Source: Platerodrilus igneus
Lineage: Eukaryota > Arthropoda > Insecta > Coleoptera > Lycidae
NCBI GenBank assembly: GCA_036346225.1
Contig: JARFIW010000170.1
Location: 10,912,501-10,976,500, forward strand
Length of the DNA: 64,000 bases
Reading direction: 5' to 3'
The position numbers were made by a program, and so were the translations under genes. Below the pieces are notes generated by a model. It worked only from the letters and a program-made list of their open reading frames with translations. It was not told the origin of the DNA and made no database searches. Positions 10,336 through 21,674 of the stretch are shown here, in pieces; the stretch's first letter is position 1; every line of letters starts with the position of its first letter.

Positions 10336-11093
10336 TGTAGCGCCTATCGATCTGTGTGTGACTATAATAATGTCATTGGAACGCAAACAAATGGTTTATA
10401 CACAAAAGATAATTGGTGTGCACACTCTGGCGGCCTGACATATTCAAATAAAGATGATTGACATGTGCTACGGTGCAAGATCTCTTGATTGAAAGGTACA
10501 AGGCTTTTACATTTAAGGGTTGTATAAATAATACAATAAGAAGCCTCGAGAACGTTTTTTGTATAATCCCTGGAGTGTTAGCAAAATAACTAGTACAATT
10601 TAATAGGTATAAATAGCCGTTAAAGGGTTTCGAAGTTTAGTTCTAATTACAGTCTTGATTATAATACTAGTTCCGATTAAAACTTTGATAGTTGTAATTT
10701 GAAATAAGTAGTAGTACATGTGTAACATAAATTACTGTCTATATAAATGACACTTTGTGAACTGTAGTGATCATATAAATTAATTTAAATTGTAAACAGT
10801 GCTTGGATGGTTAATTGTAGTGCTTCGATAATAAGTAATTAAGAGAAGAGCATTGTAGTTTTAGTGTTAAGAAGATAATACTCGAACTGTTGGCGATTAG
10901 TTCGGAAAGTGAATAGTTGTGAGAGTTTTTAGAAATTTAATTGTAACTATGAGTTGTTGAAAAAGTACAAAATAAACATTCGTCCCCATAAACTTGTTTC
11001 ATTAGCAAAGTGTTTCAGTAAAAGTTATACCAAGTTTAAATAGAACTTAGTGTTGGCTCTTTTTTCGATATTCATTTTTAAACGGACGCAACA
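10336..11093 (+). repeat. 3' LTR of G1b
   Basis: Starts TGTAGCGCC directly after a purine-rich run (GGAAAAAGGTAAAAATAT) that would serve as polypurine tract. It ends near ACGGACGCAACA. An AATAAA signal lies near 10972. Confidence 0.75.
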
Positions 11094-11699
11094 ACGTGCT
11101 GTCGCTTACTACGCAATAACTCGGCTTCTACACGTCTGACTGCCATGTGTGTTTGAAAGAACATCAGTGAAATATGTGCCTTTCCAACTCAGGCGGTCAC
11201 CAATAGATGACGCCACTAGAATGTTATTTTGGAAGCTTTGTTTACGTTGAAATACACCTTCTAAGATCATGTGTTACAATTATGTCATTTGTTACGCCTC
11301 GGTCTGCACAAAGTTTTCGTTTTAATATTAAGAATAAGGATAATCCGAAAAGAGAAAGCTTTTTTCCCCATCAATAATTTAATTAGGTTACTACATGCAA
11401 AGTTTGTGGTTTTGGGTCCATACAAAATGAGGTCAAGAACCCGTAACTTATCGATGTATTCGTTTAAACACACATTTTCCGAGGTTAAAGGAATGTGTGG
11501 TCATAGCGCTTAGTCAATGAAATGCATTTTTATAATAAAGACAACAACGAGTTTGTGGGAAAAACGCGTTTTAAACAACGACTTGACCGTCAACTAACAT
11601 GCGATATCGTTGTTTTAAACGCGAGTGCGCGTTAATTGCCGTAAGGTATACATGTGAATCCCTACCTTTCCTTTTAGAAGACCTTTATCTTATGTTTGA
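11094..11699. other. Unassigned stretch
   Basis: I recognise no gene, LTR end or transposon terminus here. Confidence 0.4.
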
Positions 11700-12490
11700 A
11701 AACTGTGTAGGTTCAAGAACCCACTTCGCTGCAAGAATCTGGACCAAACATAAGAAACGGACCTGCGCGAAATCCTGATCTATCTGAAAACGTAAGCGGT
11801 GATTTTCGGCTGAGAGCGATGAGCGGAAGACGCCTTGGCTATTTGATGGGCATCATCAAAAAATCAAAAAAGATCGACACTTCTTGTACAACATTGTTAT
11901 TGACGATGAAACGCGGTGCTTTCAATACGATCCAAAAACCAAGCACCAAAGTGCAGAACGGAAGCACCTATATGAACCTAATCGAGATTAATGCCATTTT
12001 TTAGAAGTCAAACGCGAAGAGAATGTTTCTACGATTCGAAGGTACTACCTCATAAACAATTTGTTCCGCCAGGCCAGACGGATAATGTTTTATTATTCCT
12101 TGGTGTTTTTAAGAGTTTGATGCGGCATATTCCTTGTATTCGGCCAAAATAGCGTGAATAAGGAAAGTGGCGCTTGTTACATGAGAACACGTCATCTTAA
12201 CGGTGGACTTTTGTGACTTATTGTTTGATCAGAACTTTTGGCTATCAACTACTCGCCGCAATCGTAATATCTACCTATTCTTAAAAAGGTATTTTCGTTG
12301 AAAGAAAAGCGATATGCCGACGTAGAGCACCGACATTCTCAGGAACATCTCCACCGAAGATGTAAAACAGTTGTTCGACCTGCTGCTTTACCATACAAAA
12401 CGCTGTAGAAAGTCTCAATGAAACTGTTTTGAACGAAATTATTGAGTTTTGCCAAAAAATAAGTTTTTGTGCTCATTTTGAAAAAGTCCT
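11700..12490 (+). pseudogene. Mariner-family transposase fossil M1
   Basis: In broken frames the plus strand reads VIDDETRCFQYDPKTK (first catalytic Asp, normally GDETW). It goes on with HKQFVPPGQT, then RLLHENTSS where mariner has HDNAxxH, so the second Asp reads Glu. Near the end come KKSDMPT and EDVKQLFDLLLYHTKRC, matching the mariner C-terminus. Stops and frame changes are numerous. No terminal inverted repeats were found. Identification as mariner rests on the order and spacing of these pieces. Confidence 0.75.
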
Positions 12491-14834
12491 GTTTACTTTC
12501 GGGTTCTCGCACATGTCATTTTATGCAAATAATTGTTTTTCTTCGCAGCTTTTTTTGTTTAATTGTTTGAATTTCGACATGTTTTTATCCCTAAAGTGAA
12601 ATCACAATAGTTCGGTCTATCATGGGTTGGCACATAGCGGTCTGCCGGTCCCATGCAGCCTGTCGCAGAGTTTTCTGTGGCCCGCCAATACAGTCAGACA
12701 AAATCCGCTTTGAATTAAGATTTCCTTTCGGTGCGCGACTGAAAATTCGTCTTGTACTTTCCACTAGGACGGCTAATAAGTGCGCTCCCACAAAGTTACC
12801 GCCGATCTAAAACAAATGTTTACCATCTATTCTATATTTGACTAGATCAAATTGAACGTGGCGTCATAGGTATAAAGAAACAATTGCCGGACGATTCTTA
12901 GGTGCATTTTATTGTTGAAATGTTTATAATCATGTTTCATTTTAATAGTTTTTGTATTGGTAAATCCCATCAATATCATGGTTATTTTTTTACGAAATAT
13001 AATTTTTAGGTTATATGCATTCTTGGTCTAAGAAAGGATTATTTTTGTACTTTACCTTGTTAATACTCAAAAGTTGTTAAATTCATTATGGCAGTTGTAA
13101 GGTTAGAAATGACAGCATGGTTACTCTAAATTATTACAGTTTTATGATTCCTTTGTTTCGAATAATAATGTATAACGCTGGCGTCAAAGACGCCAGGTCT
13201 TTGACCTCATCGTTTTGGCACGAAGAAGTTTCATACGCAAAATTATGCTAATGCACAAAATAAAAAGCGCTCTCTGGTTCTAGTTAAAGGTATCAATAAA
13301 ATAGTTTTAGATAGAGAAAAAACGACCAAAATAATTTTAATTTGCAGTCTTAATTCATTCGTCCCAATTCTGCGGAAGATATTTCGAATCGTGTACGAAA
13401 GGAGGATAATTGTTTTGTAGAACACTCCGTCATTACTGATAACACGCAAAATTTGAGTAGATATAGTCAACCGTTGATAACAAGGTATCGCATTAATTAA
13501 TGTGATTAGTCAATGAAGTTCAAAATAATACCCTACCCAGTTGGTTACTTTTAGTTTTAGGAGAATTGTGGCTTCAGTAGACAACTTCATGTGAAGTAAT
13601 GACATCCAACTCTTTAAAGAAGTCCCAGAAGTTCCCCAAGACCTGGTTGGAATGAATCGAATCCAAGATATAGTTGCTTTTAGTTGTATCCGGGTATCTA
13701 CAGTCGAAAATCTCTCCAGGTATTTATGATCAAACCTCTGAAACTATAACCCACAGTAACTGTAAAGGAATGAACAATTTTTTAATTTGTAATTGCATGA
13801 ACTTGTAAACGTAGCCTGAGTACGTTTTTGTTAGTTTAAGAACTTGGAAAGTAATTTTGTTTACTGAAAAAGTTTTCCGTTAAACTAAGTAATTTTTGAT
13901 ATATTAATTTTTTTTAAGAAAGTTTATGTACTTGTAATGAAATAATTACTTACGTGCCGAGCTCGAAAAGTGATACTATACAGGGCAAGCATGCGGTTTT
14001 CAGGATGACGCCGTAGGTGGAGCCCTGAAAGCATGTGAGTTCTGCAAAGACACTTTCTGAGTGTAGTGCGTACAAAAATTTTTGTGCAACCACAAATAAT
14101 TTGACAATAATAGAACTACAACAATGTTTAAATTTTTAAATTATTTACAACTTGTAACAATTAATTCACAAGAATTTACTGACGAATAAAAACAGCACTG
14201 TCGTAGCCACTGACGTAGCATGCCTATTTTTCTTTTAATGTAATCGTTTACATATGGGCCCGGCAATTGTTTTTCCGAGCTCCTGTGTCACTTTTCCGAT
14301 CTCTTATGTCACTTTACCTATCTAGCTCGACAACAACGTACTGAAAAACGATAGGAAACACGCGTTTTCTATATCGGCCGTACAAAAACATAATTGTGTA
14401 GCGGTCCTATATTGGTGTTTTCCACAACTACTGTAAAGGTAATAGATCCAGCATTGTTGTAATAAATTATATTGCAATTACCTACAGGCGTGCTGTATTC
14501 AAGTAATTTAATATTTGATTTGGAAACCTTATTTTAGCTAGCAGTTTTTAAATAAATATTTTAATGTCTTATTCTAAACGTTTATTTTAGGTTGGTTTTA
14601 ACATTAATGTACGCGATTATTTCTCGAGTGAATTTTAGGCCAGAATCACGTTCATGATTTCTTAGGCATCCTCTTGTTATTTCTTCGGAGCTTTTCCTTA
14701 GAAATCTCCGTATTTGGAGATTAGGTGGCGTCCAAAATACTTCCCGATTATGACTGCAATTTCACACACGATAGCATCCCGGGACCCTCTTCAAACACTT
14801 ACATCACCCTTCCTACCGAGTTAGTCGGCAACCA
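12491..14834. other. Unassigned AT-rich stretch
   Basis: The section 12600-12810 is more GC-rich and open for about 60 codons on both strands, but I recognise no protein in it. The rest shows no coding signal. Confidence 0.4.
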
Positions 14835-14850
14835 TTCTTGTTGGTACAGT
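14835..14850. repeat. Target-site duplication, left copy (SINE S6)
   Basis: TTCTTGTTGGTACAGT, repeated at 15151-15166. Confidence 0.9.
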
Positions 14851-15150
14851 TTATTTACATTTCCAATGCTCCACCTGTAGGTACTACATTGGCCAGGAGG
14901 CGAGTTTTTTGTTGCCTGGAAATTTTGAATTTTGCCAAACCGTTGCCGTTCCAGGCAAGGTAGGGATCTTTAACGTGCGTGACAACACTCACACACGGGA
15001 CCTCCATTTAACCTCTCATCCGAACGAGGGCGTAATTTTTGTGAAAAATGCTCACCTGCCATTTTTCAAGCAGTCGGCCGTGTCGGGATTTTAACCCGGG
15101 ACCTTGGGATCCGTAGTCTTACGCTTACTACATTGATCCACGGCGACGCC
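14851..15150 (-). mobile_element. SINE S6, complete
   Basis: A 300 bp minus-strand element. In sense orientation it starts GGCGTCGCCGTGGATCA, has the B-box region (GGGTTAAAATCCC here, one base off the S1 form), and ends in the shared tail near GGTGGAGCATTGG. It is bounded by a perfect 16 bp target duplication. It is similar throughout to S1 and S7, so these three form one young subfamily. Confidence 0.92.
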
Positions 15151-15166
15151 TTCTTGTTGGTACAGT
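15151..15166. repeat. Target-site duplication, right copy (SINE S6)
   Basis: Second copy of TTCTTGTTGGTACAGT. Confidence 0.9.
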
Positions 15167-16220
15167 CGAAGTTTTCAATACTGTATCGAAATGGAATTTT
15201 TAACGGGGTACTTCACCGAGTTTCTCCGGATTACCGACTAGATTTTCTGGAGCAAAAATGTTACGTAGCAATATTACATTGATATAATTTAATTTGGATT
15301 TTAGTTTAAACGAAATAATTTCCAAAAAAGTATGATACATTCAAAATTTGGAATAATTTAGGACTAACTACAAATAGTTCCACAAGTCACCTCACCTGCA
15401 CGTTGCATAGGGAAACCAAACAGTAAATTTGAAAGTAAAGAATTTGCAAATCATTTGCATCACAAATTTCCGGTTTAGATTACCTGAATTTACAACACAA
15501 TCGCACTAAAACATCGAATTTCGGTTTGATGATTCTACAAAAATTACATCACTAAAATTAGATTAAAATTGAAAGAAGCATTTAAATTGTTGTTGTAAAT
15601 TACCTAAGTGAAGGTAGAAATAATTTTAAACAAGCCATGTCTAATATGGTATGAAATAGGTCACTGACTTTTACCTACATTCAATTAGTATTGTATATGA
15701 TATAACATTATAGGTAATTAAAAAATCGTAGCGGTTAATCATAGTTTTGAAACACAAATTTCCTGAAACTAATATTATTAAAATGAGATACACCTTGAAA
15801 CCAGACAATATTTATGCAACTCACTTAAAGAAATTACGAAGATTGTCTTATACAAGGCAGCAAACGACCGTGTCTGGTAACCTACTTTATACAGGCATAT
15901 GAAAATAGAAAATTTTCGACTACCTCTCAAATTTATAAAAAAAAATAATTAGATTAAGTTGTTAAAAGTGTGGTAATTATTCCTAATTTACCACAACAAT
16001 ACCCATAAGATTCGAAGAAGATTTTAATATAAGTACCAATTTCTACAAACGATGGTACGTTGTAACTAGTAAAGATCTTTAGCAATACTAGCTCATAGGT
16101 CACCCAGCATAATATAAGGTATATCTGGAAAAAAGAAAGGCTCGGATTTATTATGTAAAAAAGAAGAAATGAATAACTGGCCAATACTGATGTGCTAACA
16201 TATTTTGATGTCAAACTGAA
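15167..16220. other. Unassigned AT-rich stretch
   Basis: An 86-codon open stretch on the minus strand at 15954-16214 is hydrophobic and low in complexity. It resembles nothing I know, and I treat it as chance in AT-rich DNA. Confidence 0.45.
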
Positions 16221-16540
16221 GAAACAACGACCTCTATTGTACTAGAAATGCTGTTCTATCATGATACTACCCTTCGCCCCCTCGCTCATCTGCTGATGCA
16301 TCGAATAAATTACTCGAATTGCGTTACCAAGTGCTGTCTAATCCACCGTATTCTCCAAATTCCGCTCCTAGGGATTTCTTCATGTCCTTAAATTTAAAAA
16401 ATGACTCGGTAGAAATAGATTCAAATCGAGGAGGTGATAGTCGAACCAAAGCCAATTTTTGAAAGCTTTCGAAAAATTTCTTTTCCAATAGTTTAAAAAA
16501 TTGTAAACTCGTAGTGCTGTTGAAAATAAAACAATATAAT
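16221..16540 (+). pseudogene. Mariner transposase C-terminal fragment M2
   Basis: The plus strand reads ELRYQVLSNPPYSPNSAPRD followed by a phenylalanine-rich stretch. This matches the conserved PPYSPDLAPSD segment of mariner that carries the third catalytic Asp. A further piece resembles the mariner end (EPKPIFESFRKISF). Only the last third of the gene is present. It differs from M1 and from the element at 56272-57583. Confidence 0.75.
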
Positions 16541-16885
16541 TAATAGCCCTTTACCTGTTTATTTCCAAATGGACCTGCACCTTGACGAAGTTCTAGATTA
16601 CAGGTGGAATGGCTTGCGTGTTCTAATGAGCTAAAGAGCCAAACTACAGGTTAAACGAAAGTAGTAGAGTCGTTAGTAAGGAACCAGACTAAGACAGGTC
16701 CTCGAAAAAAACGCAGCGGCTCCTTCGGTACTTAGATTGGCAGAGACCATAGGGGCCGGTATGGCAGTCTAAGACACACTACCGCGATGTGGAAGGCAAC
16801 GGGAAACCACCACATTATCTCCCAAGTACACAGCGTACCTAAATTATAATAAAATGATGGCATTCTCTGGAGTAAAAGATTCCGG

Positions 16886-16899
16886 AGTTAAAATAGTCC
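16886..16899. repeat. Target-site duplication, left copy (SINE S7)
   Basis: AGTTAAAATAGTCC, repeated at 17202-17215. Confidence 0.9.
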
Positions 16900-17201
16900 G
16901 TTCATTTACATTTCCAATGCTCCACCCGAAGGTACTACATCGGCCAGGAGGCAAGTTTTTTGTTGCCTGGAAATTTAGAATTTTGCCAAACCCTTGCCGT
17001 TCCAGTCAAGGTAGGGATATTTAACGTGCGTGACAACACTCACACACGGGACCTCCACTTAACCTCTCATCCGAACGAGGGCGTAATTTTTGTGAAAAAT
17101 GCTCACCTGCCATTTTTCAAGCAGTCGGCCGTGTCGGGATTTGAACCCAGGACCTTGGGATCCGTATTCTTACGCTTACTACATTGATCCACGGCGACGC
17201 C
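16900..17201 (-). mobile_element. SINE S7, complete
   Basis: A 302 bp minus-strand SINE, nearly the same as S1 and S6, with head GGCGTCGCCGTGG and a B-box-like GGGTTCAAATCCC in sense orientation. It is inserted in the leader of the RTE-like element and bounded by a 14 bp duplication. Confidence 0.92.
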
Positions 17202-17215
17202 AGTTAAAATAGTCC
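17202..17215. repeat. Target-site duplication, right copy (SINE S7)
   Basis: Second copy of AGTTAAAATAGTCC. Confidence 0.9.
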
Positions 17216-17274
17216 CCCATTCAGATCTCCGGGAGGAGACTACTTCGGAGGATGCGATCGAAAAGTTAAAAATA

Positions 17275-17960
17275 AGAGTCGGGAACATTCTGCGAGTCGG
17301 AGCGTGGAATGTTAGAAGTATGAAGCAACTAGGTAAGCTAGAGAACCTAAAAATCGAAATGAATAGGTTATCACTAGACATAGTAGGGATCAGCGAAGTT
17401 CGGTGGCCAGAGGCAGGGGATTTTTGGAGTTGAGACTTCAGGGTAATTCATACAGGAGCAGAGGAAGGAAATTTGGGCGTGGGGATAGTTATGCGGAAAA
17501 AGATGGGATACTGTGTAGAAAATTACTTACAAAAGACGAAAAAGTACTCATGGTTAGATAAGAATCTAAACCGATAGACACAGTAATAATACAAGTATAC
17601 ATACCCACCTATAGTTACAGTGACGAAGAGGTGGAAGCGATCTACAAAAATATCAAAGACATACTAAAATACGTAAAAGGATATGAAAATCTAATAATTA
17701 CGGGGGATTTTAATGCAGTGGTAGATGAGGGTAGGAAAGGAGCGGTAGTAGGTGTATTTGGTTTAGGCCGAGAAACGATAGGGGAAATAGGCTGGTAGAA
17801 TTTTGCGACAAGAACAATTTAATCATCACAAACACAGTATTTCAACATCATGCTAGAAGATGATAGATGTGGAAGATGCCAGTAGATAATTATCAAATAG
17901 ATTACATTCTTGTTAGACAACCCAGAAGCAGATATAGACACTGACCACAACATGAAATTA
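17275..17960 (+). pseudogene. RTE-like APE endonuclease
   Basis: The plus strand reads [20 protein letters not shown] (catalytic Asn segment) and [15 protein letters not shown] (the Glu segment). It then has GNLGVGIVMRKKMGY, a tyrosine-containing VYIPTYSYSD, and ITGDFNAVVDEGRKG (GDFNA motif). It ends with NQIDYILV-like residues and a TDHN segment. Order and spacing match APE-type endonucleases that nick the target to prime reverse transcription. Stops and at least two frame changes make it a pseudogene. Confidence 0.8.
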
Positions 17961-18562
17961 TGAAGGCCGCACTTAAATTTAAAAATTTTAAAAAAGGAAA
18001 CGAAAGAGGCACTTTGACTTTGAGAAACTAAAAGATAAAGATATCTATGAAAGATTTGAAGAAAGTCAAATGAATTGCTGAAAGATATCGGGAAAATTTC
18101 TTATTCGAAGGACGTAGAAACAGAATGAAATAACATTAAATCCAGCTTAGACATGGCGGCCAAAGAAATTCTGGGGTATACACAGAAAGAAACTAAGAAA
18201 CCAAGGATAACAAAGGATATCCTGAATTTAATAGAAAAAAGATGAAAATACTAAAATAGATCAGACGAAACAGGAAAACAGAGATACAAAACCATAAAAT
18301 GGGAAATTATTCGCAAATGCAGGAAATCTAAAGAACAACAGATTGATGAAAACTGTAAAGAGGTACAAACTAAAATAGAAATAGGAAATACAGATGAAGC
18401 ATACGAACTAATTAGAATCAATTTTAGAGATATAAAACCATATAGTAAAAATATGAGACAGGAGAAAATGTTATTATAAAAATGTAAAGAAAGTGGATAG
18501 ATGGCAAGAATATAAAGAGAATTTATATGCAGGAGATGAACTAACAATTAGAACATGAATCA
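17961..18562 (+). pseudogene. RTE-like linker between endonuclease and RT
   Basis: A Lys/Glu-rich region in broken frames, with pieces such as KRHFDFEKLKDKDI and AAKEILGYTQKETKK. The latter is typical of the spacer that follows the endonuclease in this clade. No catalytic motif is expected here. Confidence 0.55.
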
Positions 18563-19387
18563 GATATTGAAAATGATGACTTGGGATATCTTATAATTAG
18601 AGATGAGTTAAAATTAGCATTAAAGGGTCTGAAAAATGGTAAGACGCCAGGTACAGATAACGTGCAAGCAGAAACTGTAAAAGCCGCTGGACAAGCATTA
18701 ACAGAACGTCTCTTCCAACTTGTAAGCTATATGTATGAGATAGGCGAAATACCCAAAGATTTCAAACGTAACATCATAGTAACTACACAAAAAAGGAAAG
18801 GCGCGGATAGATGTGAAAGTTTTCGAACAATAGGTTTGACAGCACACGTGTCAAAAATATTAACTAGAATTATACAAAGACGAATGGAAAAACGAACTGA
18901 AAAAATACTAAGAGAAGATCAATTTCGGTTTAGGCGAAACAGGGGAACACGAAAGGCTATTTTAGCTCTGAGAGTGATAATGGAGAAAGGGGAGAGCGTG
19001 TATATAAGGTTTGTAGATCTGGAAAAAGCATTCGACAGTGTAAAATTGAAAACAAATGTTCGAAATACTCAAAAATATTGGAATGAGTTATAGGAATAGA
19101 TGAATAGTATATAGCTTATACAAAGAGCAAACAGCAGTAATAGAATTAGAGCAGGAACGTAGAGAAGTAAATATTAGGAAAAGGGTAGGACAGGGATGTG
19201 CCGTATCCCCATTAATTTTTAACTTGTACATTGAAAAGGCACTGAATACTGTCAAATGTACGAAAACATTTGCAAGGACAAAAGATTGATATGCTTAGAT
19301 TTGCAAATGATATAGCAGTATTAGCCTCTAGCAAGGAAGAGTTAGAAGCAGCTCTTAATGAAATAAAAACTTCTAACAGAGGGATAC
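18563..19387 (+). pseudogene. RTE-like reverse transcriptase, N-terminal part
   Basis: An open stretch of 170 codons (18581-19093) reads LKGLKNGKTPGTDNVQAETV, then IPKDFKRNIIVTTQKRKGAD, FRTIGLTAHVSKILTRII, EDQFRFRRNRGTRKAI and FVDLEKAFDSV. The last is RT motif A with its Asp. In a new frame it continues to DMLRFANDIAVLA at about 19290-19320. The expected FADD reads FAND (19300-19311), so one catalytic Asp is lost. The coding region stops at the Gypsy G2 insertion and resumes at 23548. Confidence 0.85.
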
Positions 19388-19390
19388 GGT
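19387..19390. repeat. 4 bp target duplication, left (Gypsy G2)
   Basis: CGGT directly before the LTR start TGAAGTG, and again at 23544-23547 after the other LTR. Confidence 0.8.
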
Positions 19391-19710
19391 TGAAGTGCAG
19401 TGAATTTCGTTGCCAGAATAATTAACCTGAAATTATCAGCATCGCTTGCACTTTCCAATCTAAAAATATCTGTAGGGTTCCAGTGAGTACATTGAGTTAG
19501 ATATTAATAAAAAGTACATTCTATTTTCAAAAACCATCTAATTTTTTAATTAATATTACACAAGCTATATTTTGCGATACATTCACGTACCATGACGCCA
19601 CGCGAATCCCCGTTTCTTTTAGTGTTCGTGCGTACGCATCAAACTCCCGTTCACCACATAACTGCACACCACCAGAAAGCTGGAACGCACCTTTATCTGA
19701 CCGCACTACA
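19391..19710 (-). repeat. G2 LTR, 3' in element sense
   Basis: Aligned along its whole length with 23234-23543. It has TG/CA ends and contains the landmark TATTTTGCGATA in both copies. Confidence 0.92.
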
Positions 19711-19727
19711 CTACCCCCAATTAAAAT
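19711..19727 (-). other. G2 polypurine tract
   Basis: On the minus strand TTTTAATTGGGGGTAG abuts the start of the 3' LTR. A purine run at this place primes plus-strand synthesis. Confidence 0.65.
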
Positions 19728-19919
19728 AACGCTTACAAAAAAGCTATTTTAATACAGCATAATTAAAAGTAACAAAACTTGTATGCGATCAAGCTGAAGC
19801 CCATGCAGCTTCTAAAGACGATTATTAAATGGAATAGTAAAAACTAGCTTCCCTAACCCTAGATATAAGAATCACTAAAAACTATTTATTGGAAACACTG
19901 TATAGAACTATAAAACCTT

Positions 19920-20135
19920 TTCAGGTTCTTTACATTATGGCGACCTTTAGGACAGCATTGTGGATCCACCAGATCATAAGCATTAGGACCAGCAACTTTT
20001 ATAATGGCATAAGGCCCTTTATAAATCAAAAAGAATTTAGCAATACTAGAGTCGATGGCAGATGATTAAGAGTAGGTTCGCACCAAAACTTGCTCACCAA
20101 CTTTGAAGATTATAGGGTTCCTTTTTTGCTCCATT
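19920..20135 (-). pseudogene. G2 integrase C-terminal (GPY/F) region
   Basis: The minus strand reads FKVGEQVLVRTYS, a stop, then KGPYAIIKVAGPNAYDLVD and GRHNVKNLKRF. This is the GPY/F-type end of Gypsy integrases. One stop lies inside it. Confidence 0.75.
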
Positions 20136-20143
20136 TTTAACTT

Positions 20144-20792
20144 TCATCGAGAGGCCTTCGACACTAACCGTTCATGTACCAAATGCAAAATCTCTGCATA
20201 AGGTTGGGGTAATATAGAAAGTTTAGGAAACTCTATAAAATCATGAACCTTATCCTTAAAATCTACTCTAAATCGTAATGTAGCCGGGGCATAACCTGTT
20301 ACACTATAAATTGCATTATTAATATAACCCTCTACAGTGGATAATAAGAAAGCCCAACGAGTGTGTTTATCAAAACAGTAAGTGCGGAGGAACCTCTCCA
20401 CTTCCTTATTAACTCGCTCAGTTTGATTTCCCTCTGGGAAATAAACTGATGTAAATCGACATTTCACCCCATACTGTTCGAGTGTAGACTTCCAGAGTTT
20501 AGACTGGAATTGGGTCCCATTATCTGATAAATTTAGCTTTGGAATTTGGACTGTAATAAAGTAGTCGTTTACTAGTCTATTTAGAATTATCCGAGTAGTA
20601 GCTCTTTTTAGAGCATACAATTTGGTAAAACGGGTAAACGTATCCACTACTACTAAGATGTAAGCAGCAACCCCTCTCCCCTGACCTTGGCAAAGGACCC
20701 ATAAGATCCAGACACACCAATTCTCCCGGAGCCGCAGCAATCACACAATTGACAGTACATGTACTGCACGAGAAATGTAGGCTTTCTGACAT
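20144..20792 (-). pseudogene. G2 integrase core
   Basis: Two overlapping minus-strand frames make up the core. CLDLMGPLPRSGERG holds the first Asp (20700 region). It is followed by VVVDTFTRFTKLYALKRATT, LNLSDNGTQFQSKLW (second Asp), and FPEGNQTERVNKEVERFL (Glu). All three catalytic residues are present, which makes G2 better preserved than G1a. A frame change near 20660 separates the first Asp from the rest. The downstream part (20144-20660) is open. Confidence 0.88.
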
Positions 20793-21388
20793 AATTCACA
20801 GGTGCGAACAATCGATCGAACCTGCTTGTACATTTTAGGCCAGTAGAATACTTTTTTCATCGTAGTATAAACCTTCTTGTAACCGAAATGGCCACCTTCA
20901 GCGTGTTGCTGAATTACCAACTCCTGAACTTGTGCATGTGGCACACACAAGCGCCAACCTGGATTTTCTTTATCCCCTTTCCTAAAAACAATTCCTTTAT
21001 ATACCTGGTACCATTCCATAACCCGTTTATTTATTTCACTGCTTTCCTCATTTTCAAATACGGTCAACATTTTCTCAATCCAGGGTTCGCCCTGTTGTAC
21101 TTTTTTTATCATATGCAGATTGTCCTTCAATGAGACAAACGTTTTAGTCATTTGGAGTACAACCATCTCTACTGTGAGACCATTGCAGTCTGCACCCTCT
21201 TTAATTTTCTGCCTGTCTGGTAAACGTGACAATGTGTCTGCCAGAACATTTTCGCTTCCAGAACAATGTTGTATCTTAAAATCGTACTCTTGGATATACA
21301 TTGCCCAGCGGGTCAATCGTCCAGTAGATAACTTCATGGTAGCTAGGAACGACAAACGCCTTGTGATCGGTAATAGTAATAAGCTCAT
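20741..21388 (-). pseudogene. G2 RNase H end and H2C2 linker
   Basis: This minus-strand open stretch of 215 codons begins at the end of RNase H, with RWAMYIQEYDFKIQHCSGSE and NVLADTLSRLPDRQ. It ends with the zinc-binding linker HAEGGHFGYKK, VFYWPKMYKQVRS and CELCQKA. Histidines and cysteines of the H2C2 module are all visible. Confidence 0.88.
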
Positions 21389-21670
21389 GGCCTAATATTA
21401 GGGTACGCCTTTGTTTCAACGCAAAAATAATGACCAGAGCCTCTTTCTCTGTAATTTTATACCGAAGTTTGGCACCCCTCAAAACCCAACTTGCAAATGC
21501 TATTATTTGTTTGTTTTCACCACCGAGCTGATAAAGGACTGCTCCTAATGCCTTGTCCGATCTATCTGCTTGCAGATAAAATACTTGATTAAAATTTGGA
21601 TGGGCGGCCACTACCACCTCTAAGAAGGCTTTTTTGATTTCTTTGAATGCCTGAGCACTCTCCTGATTCC
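21276..21670 (-). pseudogene. G2 RNase H
   Basis: The minus strand reads FYLQADRSDKALGAVLYQLG (first Asp), YKITEKEALVIIFALKQ (Glu) and ITITDHKAFV (later Asp). Catalytic positions are kept. The frame breaks near 21300, where the next stretch takes over. Confidence 0.88.
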
Positions 21671-21674
21671 ATTT

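Larger units (their letters stand above)
8056..11093 (+). mobile_element. Gypsy G1b: LTR-gag-protease-LTR derivative
   Basis: Two direct repeats begin TGTAACGCCTGTCAG (8056) and TGTAGCGCCTATCGA (10336). Similarity continues through a shared landmark, AAATAAAGATGATTGACA. Between them lie a gag leader, gag, a zinc-knuckle remnant and protease, then immediately the second LTR. RT, RNase H and integrase, present in the same family at 500-3069, are absent, so the copy is a large internal deletion. I could not identify a flanking target duplication, and the 3' ends of the two LTRs are too diverged to fix to the base. Confidence 0.85.

Noticed and set aside
12591..12810. Small gene in a GC-richer patch
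   Set aside because: Open on both strands for about 60 codons, but no recognisable residues pattern or start context.
15954..16214. Membrane-protein-like minus-strand open frame
   Set aside because: AT-rich low-complexity hydrophobic sequence with no homologous feel, and no partner exon.
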